Source: Hirundichthys speculiger
Lineage: Eukaryota > Chordata > Actinopteri > Beloniformes > Exocoetidae
Assembly: GCA_018398805.1 (NCBI GenBank)
Contig: JAGFBZ010000342.1
Coordinates: 2,886,001 to 2,950,000, forward strand
Length of the DNA: 64,000 bases
Direction of reading: 5' to 3'
In this document: positions 59,601-64,000 of the stretch, in pieces
Position numbering within the stretch: the first letter of the stretch is position 1
Layout of the letters: each line of letters begins with the position of its first letter
The notes under the pieces: generated by a model
Databases searched by the model: none
What the model saw: only the letters and a program-made list of their open reading frames with translations
What the model was told of the DNA's origin: nothing
Translations under genes and position numbers: made by a program

Positions 59601-62600
59601 TTGCCTGTCTGTCGTCATGACGCTTATATTCCGCGCTGGGCTTGTTTTCGAAACAAAGTTTCAAGATGGCGGCACGCAGTAAACGGTGGTCAAGAGCAGA
59701 GACGATTTATTTAATAAATAGCTTGGAGGAACTGGAAATAATTAAAAGAACAGATTGCAGGAAACATAAAAATTGTGAGCTTTTCAAAGTTGTAGCAGCC
59801 AGGTTAAATGAAGGATGCTAATAATGTAGTCCTCCGTGTTGTGGCTAATTGAGTTAGTTTGTTTTCTTCCGGTAGACATAAATACGTAAAGACATCCGCC
59901 CCCCCATCCAATCAGAACCCTTCCTAACCCCCAGAACTTAAGCAGGATTGGATAAAGCCGATCAAACGTGCTTTCCTTGTAAACCTCAATTCGGAATTAC
60001 TATTTCCATGTAAACTCAAAGGAAAATAGTTTAATTCTGAATTATTTAATTCGGAATAATTAATTCCGAATTAAAAAACATCATGTAACTGTGGCCAATG
60101 TGTAATTGATGATTTCAGTTCAATTAATTCAAACAAAGTAATTGGAACACTCACAAGATGTCACCAAAATCGCTTTGTCCCTTTAAAATATTTCAATAAA
60201 TGATGCAAATGTATTGTAAAATGAATATCAATATATATCGTATCGTGAGCCAAATATCGTGTATCATATCGTATCGTGAGATTAGTGTATCGCTACAGCA
60301 GCAGTCTTGCGCAGGGAAGATGAAATCAAAGTTTAGGTCAAAGTTGATACTGGATCTATAAGGCAGCAGGTCCTCTGGTCTCTTTTTGCTAAACTAATTA
60401 TGTTCCAGGAGCTGCGTTTATGCAGAACAATGACATTTATTCAGAGATGGAAAGAACCTCTAAAAAAAACAAAAAAAATACCAACAACAAAAATAGTTCA
60501 AACACCATGTGTCTAATTAAAAACAAGACATTGCTGTTACTCTTAATATGGATGCATTTCAACTGCCTCAAAGAGTTTATCCTTGTAAAAGAAAAGGGCA
60601 GGAAAAATAGGTATAATCTAAGTACCTCTGCAGAAGAACCAGGACACTCGGCAGCAGATCATCATTCTGAGCTCCAAATTTAGCCAACGCGCTGACAGCA
60701 GCTGAAGGTGGAGACGGGAAACATTTAAGACGCTTACGTCTAATATGCTGCATAAGTAAAGCACGGATGTTGCTAGAATCCTCCGTCTGCAGTCAAAGGT
60801 TATTCTAGAGCGACGCTCACCTGCACGGACAGCCTCGCTCTCCAGCACCACTCGATTGAAAATGAAGCGAATGTACTTGGAGGGCTGGGGGGTGCGTGGG
60901 CCCTCTTTGCCCAGCAGGTGCAGGATCTTGGTGGCCAGAACCGTGTGCTCGCAGTCCTCTATGAACTCACACAGATGGGCCAGGCCCGTCTCTTTGCTCT
61001 CAGGGTTCTCCTCAATAATGCTGATGATGCAGTCCACGATGGCCCGCTTGTACTCGAAGCCACCCTGTCAGGAGGCAAACAGATGGTCACTGCGAGTGTT
61101 GTGTTAAAAATTCAGCAAAAAGCACGAGTTAAAGCCTGCGGGTCTCAAAATGGACGACCGTGTTATCGTTAACGTTCTGTGTGAAGGATAATCAACGGGT
61201 CTGTTAAAAATGATCGACTCACATCATCCCTGAGCATGTTGGACAGGAAGTTCATCATGACGCTGTGCTTCCTAGGGTACTTCTGACACAGAGCGCTGAT
61301 GGCCTGCACCACAACCACCTGGAAGTATAAAAACAGATTCAGGACAACAGCAGATGGAACAAAGATAACGGTAGAGCTGAGCCATTTTATCGATTCTGCA
61401 ATATATATCGATATTTTATCGAGTATTAATGTTTCAGCCGTGGGTATCGATATTCTAAGCTTCTTCCAAAACCTCCATGTTCCACCTTTAAAAGCTTGCA
61501 AGCAACAATTTGCACTGTATAAATAAATGAAACTATTTTTCTCAACAAATCTTTTATTCATTTTGTCCAGCATTTACAATTTGCCTGTCAGCCATATAAT
61601 GTGTAATTGATGCTTTCAGTTCAATTAATTCAAACAAAGTCATTGGAACACTCACAAGATGTCACCAAAATCACTTTGTCCCTTTAGAATCTTTCGGAAA
61701 ATGATGTAAATGTATTGCAAGATGAATATCGATATGTATTGTATCGTGGGCCGAATATCATGTATCGTATCGCAAGATTAGTGTATCGCTACAGCCCTAG
61801 ATAACGGGATTTAAAAAAAGGAGCAAAGTAGAGAAAACCACTGTTCAAGTTTAGGGAATAAAAATGCCTTCCACGTTCTCACACCTTTGATTCTGTGTTA
61901 CAGGAACTGGACGATATTCAGAAACAAAGTAATCAAACCTGCTTGAATATATACGTCTATGACATCAAAGTGGGAAAAAGCCTCCAAAGCCTTACGAGCA
62001 CGTCAAATCCAGGAGAAAAATTATGAAATTACTAGCGCTGGGCATTAATCGTGATTAAAATTTTTAATCGTTGCCCAGCCCTAGAAATTACATTAAAGTT
62101 GTCTCACCTTGAACTCGTCAGAGATCTCAGACACAAAGGAGGAGATCTGTTTCATGAGACGGTCCACGCTGCTCTCACTTCCTGTCTTCAGTAAAGTGGT
62201 GATGGCCAACGTCGCGATGCTGCGGTTCGAGTCGGTGATCAGGTTCTCCAGGTCCAGATTGCATGCAGTCACAGCTGACGGATGCTTCATGGCCACCTGA
62301 TGGGGGGGAAAGTATTGTTACTTTATATTTTGTAATATATTCTGAATAGTGTGGCGTCATTAAAAGGTACAAAGCTGCAGAAAAGTACTTTCATTTTCCT
62401 ATATTGAAGGAATTACAAACATTTTCTTTTTTTTCAGCACAGCATGGCAGCTTTTTTTTTTTGTTTAATATGAATGATTTATGTTTACACACAAAATAAT
62501 AATCCACAAAGCATCAGGATAAAGAGGGTGTGGTTTCACCTTGTTGAGGGTCCTGACAGCTGCATATCTCAAGGCTGCTTTAGGGGAGCTGCAGAACAGC

Positions 62601-64000
62601 TGCAGCAACTGCAGGGAGACGCACAAAGTTACAATTACTCAGAGGAAGAGCAGCTGGTTTTACAGCACAACTTACATGTCACCATCCTGTGTTAGCTTAG
62701 GGATTTTAAGAGTTATGCTAACCTGAAACAGCAGGCGCCAGCTCCCTGGCAGTGCAGTTGGGCATGTGGACGATAGCAGAAGCGGCCTCATACACAACCA
62801 TCTCATTCTTGTTCCTCAGGCAGCTCTCAATGAAGTCAAACAGCGGGCTGTCGTGACTGTGTGCAAAGATAAAATGCATGTCAACCGTTGAATCATCGAC
62901 AGCCAGCCACCAGACACTCGTCGCTGCGTTTACAGGTCAGCTCACCCTCCTTCTGTCTCGTCCAGCAACTTGCTGGCGATGCGGATCAGCATGCAGTAGG
63001 CAAAGGGAGACTTCAAACCGGACTTGGTGAACTTGTTGAGCATCTTAGTCACAGCCAGACGGTCGTTCTTCCTCAGATGATACAGCAGGCCGAGGGCGTG
63101 GTACTGGAGGACAGAACACACACATTTACAATCAAGTATGATCACAATCAGTGCCACGGAAATAAATCAACATGTCCGTCCTTCCCACCTGGACCATGAT
63201 GTTGTCGCTGGAAGCTGCTTCTTGGGCTTCGTTGACCCAGCGCTTGACAACGTCGTAGCTCATCTTCACCATGTGCTGAAGAAAGGAAGTAGAAAGGATG
63301 TCATTAACAGTCAAACTGACATTGACTAAAATCCCAGGAAGACAATAATCACAGTAGCGGCTTTAAGACGGTGAAATGAAAGTGTGCTATTTCGTACCAG
63401 AGAAGAGACCAGAGCTGAACTAGATACACTCGGCACCTTGTCAACAATCGCCTGTTTCATGTAGCGCTCAATGGCCTGCAGCATGGTGGTCTGTGGGGGG
63501 GGACACAGGAGATCCATGAAGCTGCTTCAGTCTCTCAGCCAATAAACATCAAGTTAACATGAGAATACGCAGAATATTTCCTTCCTGTGTTGGGCCACAA
63601 GGCCCGAAACAGAGCAGTGCTCACATCTGTGATCCTGCAGAGGGCTCTGATGGCAGGTCCTCTGTACACGTCTTCTTTTCCAGTCATGTCCTTGGTCAAA
63701 CTACGGAATATCACACAAGAAAATAAAGAGGTTTCAAAAGCCCGCTTATAAAGAATTAGTAACTGAAACAGTTAGAAGACTGAAATGTGTTCAAGAGTGT
63801 TTAATAAAATGAAAGTAATTCCTTAATAAATAAAAAAAACATGCAGATCAGCTTCATATATCTTGATTTGAACAAATGGTTCTATTTGTATTAAAACAAC
63901 AAAGAAAAAAGACAGTGTGTAATTAAGAGACTGAAAGCTGCTCAGTGTCTGAACACGAACCTGCTAGTGACAATGATGACGTCTTCAGAGATGTTTGCCA
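56492..64000 (-). CDS. copg2: Coatomer subunit gamma-2 (COPI coat), 5'-incomplete gene span
   Basis: Gamma-COP is the adaptin-like subunit of the heptameric COPI coat that forms Golgi-to-ER vesicles and binds cargo dilysine signals and ArfGAP. Twenty exons run right to left; 2340 coding nt cover about 780 residues, so about 92 N-terminal residues lie beyond 64000. The order is the HEAT/adaptin trunk ([13 protein letters not shown] to [13 protein letters not shown]), a hinge ([15 protein letters not shown]), then the appendage domain ending VDVILASVG. Called gamma-2 rather than gamma-1 from sequence details and its position beside mest. All junction phases agree except at 62608, where one extra base would break the frame. 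Confidence 0.96.
57064..57162 (-). CDS. copg2: copg2 exon ([17 protein letters not shown])
   Basis: Encodes [20 protein letters not shown] and [12 protein letters not shown]. Phase 1 to 1. Confidence 0.95.
57256..57394 (-). CDS. copg2: copg2 exon ([17 protein letters not shown])
   Basis: Encodes [20 protein letters not shown] and [20 protein letters not shown], ending SVRTLD. Phase 0 to 1. Confidence 0.95.
57490..57587 (-). CDS. copg2: copg2 exon ([17 protein letters not shown])
   Basis: Encodes [20 protein letters not shown] and [12 protein letters not shown]. Phase 1 to 0. Confidence 0.95.
57731..57860 (-). CDS. copg2: copg2 exon ([13 protein letters not shown])
   Basis: Encodes [20 protein letters not shown] and [20 protein letters not shown]. 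Phase 0 to 1. Confidence 0.95.
57955..58136 (-). CDS. copg2: copg2 exon (start of appendage domain)
   Basis: Encodes [40 protein letters not shown] and [16 protein letters not shown]. Phase 1 to 0. Confidence 0.95.
58228..58296 (-). CDS. copg2: copg2 exon (hinge, APSRQDIYQ)
   Basis: Encodes [20 protein letters not shown] and YQ; 69 nt, phase 1 to 1. Confidence 0.94.
58405..58530 (-). CDS. copg2: copg2 exon (hinge start)
   Basis: Encodes [20 protein letters not shown] and [20 protein letters not shown]. Phase 1 to 1. Confidence 0.95.
58638..58741 (-). CDS. copg2: copg2 exon ([13 protein letters not shown])
   Basis: Encodes [20 protein letters not shown] and [14 protein letters not shown]. 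Phase 2 to 1. The ~1.9-kb intron upstream holds two nested transposons. Confidence 0.95.
59350..60100 (+). mobile_element. Element nested in family B copy 5, carrying a Myb/SANT frame
   Basis: Interrupts the family B stretch 'cagccatataatgtgtaatt'. Termini cactgcgtttacatgg / catgtaactgtggcca are imperfectly inverted, and both ends are dense in aattccgaat words. Boundaries approximate; Harbinger-like by its protein. Confidence 0.6.
59666..59821 (+). CDS. Short Myb/SANT-like (trihelix) transposon protein fragment
   Basis: A 51-residue frame, [20 protein letters not shown] then [20 protein letters not shown] and [11 protein letters not shown]. The RWSRAET..LI..L start and ..FKVVAARL spacing fit the first two helices of a Myb/SANT-like domain of Harbinger accessory proteins; it stops early, so it is probably a remnant. 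It lies in a copg2 intron on the opposite strand. Confidence 0.45.
   Translation: MAARSKRWSRAETIYLINSLEELEIIKRTDCRKHKNCELFKVVAARLNEGC
60626..60701 (-). CDS. copg2: copg2 exon ([13 protein letters not shown])
   Basis: Encodes [20 protein letters not shown] and VLLQ. Phase 1 to 2. Confidence 0.95.
60821..61064 (-). CDS. copg2: copg2 exon ([12 protein letters not shown])
   Basis: Encodes [40 protein letters not shown] and [20 protein letters not shown]; 244 nt, phase 0 to 1. Confidence 0.96.
61223..61318 (-). CDS. copg2: copg2 exon ([14 protein letters not shown])
   Basis: Encodes [20 protein letters not shown] and [12 protein letters not shown]; 96 nt, phase 0. Confidence 0.96.
61371..61799 (+). 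mobile_element. hAT-type MITE, family B, copy 6
   Basis: TAGAGCTGAGCCATTTTATC / GCTACAGCCCTA; perfect 8-bp duplication gataacgg (61363-61370, 61800-61807). About 430 bp, uninterrupted; a good type copy. In a copg2 intron. Confidence 0.9.
62033..62083 (+). mobile_element. 51-bp minimal hAT-type MITE
   Basis: TAGCGCTGGGCATTAATCG at one end and TCGTTGCCCAGCCCTA at the other, with nothing but AT-rich linker between, and a perfect 8-bp duplication gaaattac (62025-62032, 62084-62091). Its ends resemble family G. Confidence 0.85.
62108..62296 (-). CDS. copg2: copg2 exon ([13 protein letters not shown])
   Basis: Encodes [40 protein letters not shown] and [20 protein letters not shown]; 189 nt, phase 0. 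Confidence 0.96.
62540..62608 (-). CDS. copg2: copg2 exon with an apparent 1-nt insertion
   Basis: Encodes [20 protein letters not shown] then LNK. It is 69 nt; 68 would be needed to take phase 1 from the upstream exon and reach phase 0. The extra T is the first base after the acceptor ctgcag. Confidence 0.88.
62723..62856 (-). CDS. copg2: copg2 exon ([15 protein letters not shown])
   Basis: Encodes [20 protein letters not shown] and [20 protein letters not shown], ending with a single G (phase 1). Confidence 0.94.
62946..63103 (-). CDS. copg2: copg2 exon ([14 protein letters not shown])
   Basis: Encodes [40 protein letters not shown] and [11 protein letters not shown]. Phase 0 to 2. Confidence 0.96.
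63189..63275 (-). CDS. copg2: copg2 exon ([13 protein letters not shown])
   Basis: Encodes [20 protein letters not shown] and ASSDNIMVQ; 87 nt, phase 0. Confidence 0.96.
63398..63490 (-). CDS. copg2: copg2 exon ([13 protein letters not shown])
   Basis: Encodes [20 protein letters not shown] and [11 protein letters not shown]; 93 nt, phase 0. Confidence 0.96.
63625..63700 (-). CDS. copg2: copg2 exon ([16 protein letters not shown])
   Basis: Encodes [20 protein letters not shown] and CRITD; 76 nt, phase 2 to 0. Confidence 0.95.
63961..64000 (-). CDS. copg2: copg2 exon, cut by window end
   Basis: Encodes [14 protein letters not shown] of the adaptin-like trunk; only 40 nt are inside the window. 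Phase 2 at its 3' end. Confidence 0.93.

Larger units (their letters stand above)
59115..60303 (+). mobile_element. hAT-type MITE, family B, copy 5, with nested element
   Basis: TAGAGCTGAGTGATTTTATC start and ..ATCGCTACAGCAGCA end; 8-bp duplication gtcttgtg (59107-59114) / gtcttgcg (60304-60311). In a copg2 intron. Confidence 0.85.

Overview
This window is vertebrate nuclear DNA, almost certainly from a ray-finned (teleost) fish. Its genes are split by GT-AG introns, the introns are full of short DNA transposons (mostly hAT-type with 8-bp target-site duplications), and the encoded proteins are closest to teleost/vertebrate families. There is no prokaryotic, viral or CRISPR content.

Layout. 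(1) 1-43155, plus a 3'UTR to about 45.7 kb, + strand: atp2b1, a plasma-membrane calcium ATPase (PMCA1). Twenty constitutive coding exons and one alternative 'splice site C' exon can be placed exactly. The first intron is over 14 kb. (2) 45.7-49.2 kb: intergenic DNA with hAT, TA-flanked and Tc1 remnants and a tRNA-like SINE. (3) 49.2-56.3 kb, + strand: mest, an alpha/beta-hydrolase-fold membrane protein. Ten coding exons are visible; the exon that should carry the HDYGD nucleophile segment is absent and a ~1.5-kb minisatellite lies where it belongs. (4) 56.3-64.0 kb, - strand: copg2, gamma-2 subunit of the COPI coat. Twenty exons cover about residue 93 to the C-terminus; the 5' part lies beyond the window. 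mest and copg2 are tail-to-tail, with poly(A) signals only ~26 bp apart, as in the mammalian MEST/COPG2 locus.

The three genes are functionally unrelated: Ca2+ extrusion, a lipid-metabolism-linked ER protein, and Golgi-to-ER vesicle coat. Each carries one lesion: a 5-nt deletion in the M4 exon of atp2b1, a missing exon in mest, and a 1-nt insertion at a copg2 exon start. Because these genes are normally essential or strongly conserved, sequence or assembly error is the first explanation to test.

The most striking non-genic content is the transposon landscape: six ~0.7-1.1 kb copies of one hAT family, all with matching 8-bp target duplications; several two- and three-level nests; a 51-bp minimal hAT derivative; two Myb/SANT reading frames of Harbinger type; and an inverted pair of ~0.6-kb elements just upstream of the last atp2b1 exon. 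I found no convincing novel biological system; the best leads are listed as findings.
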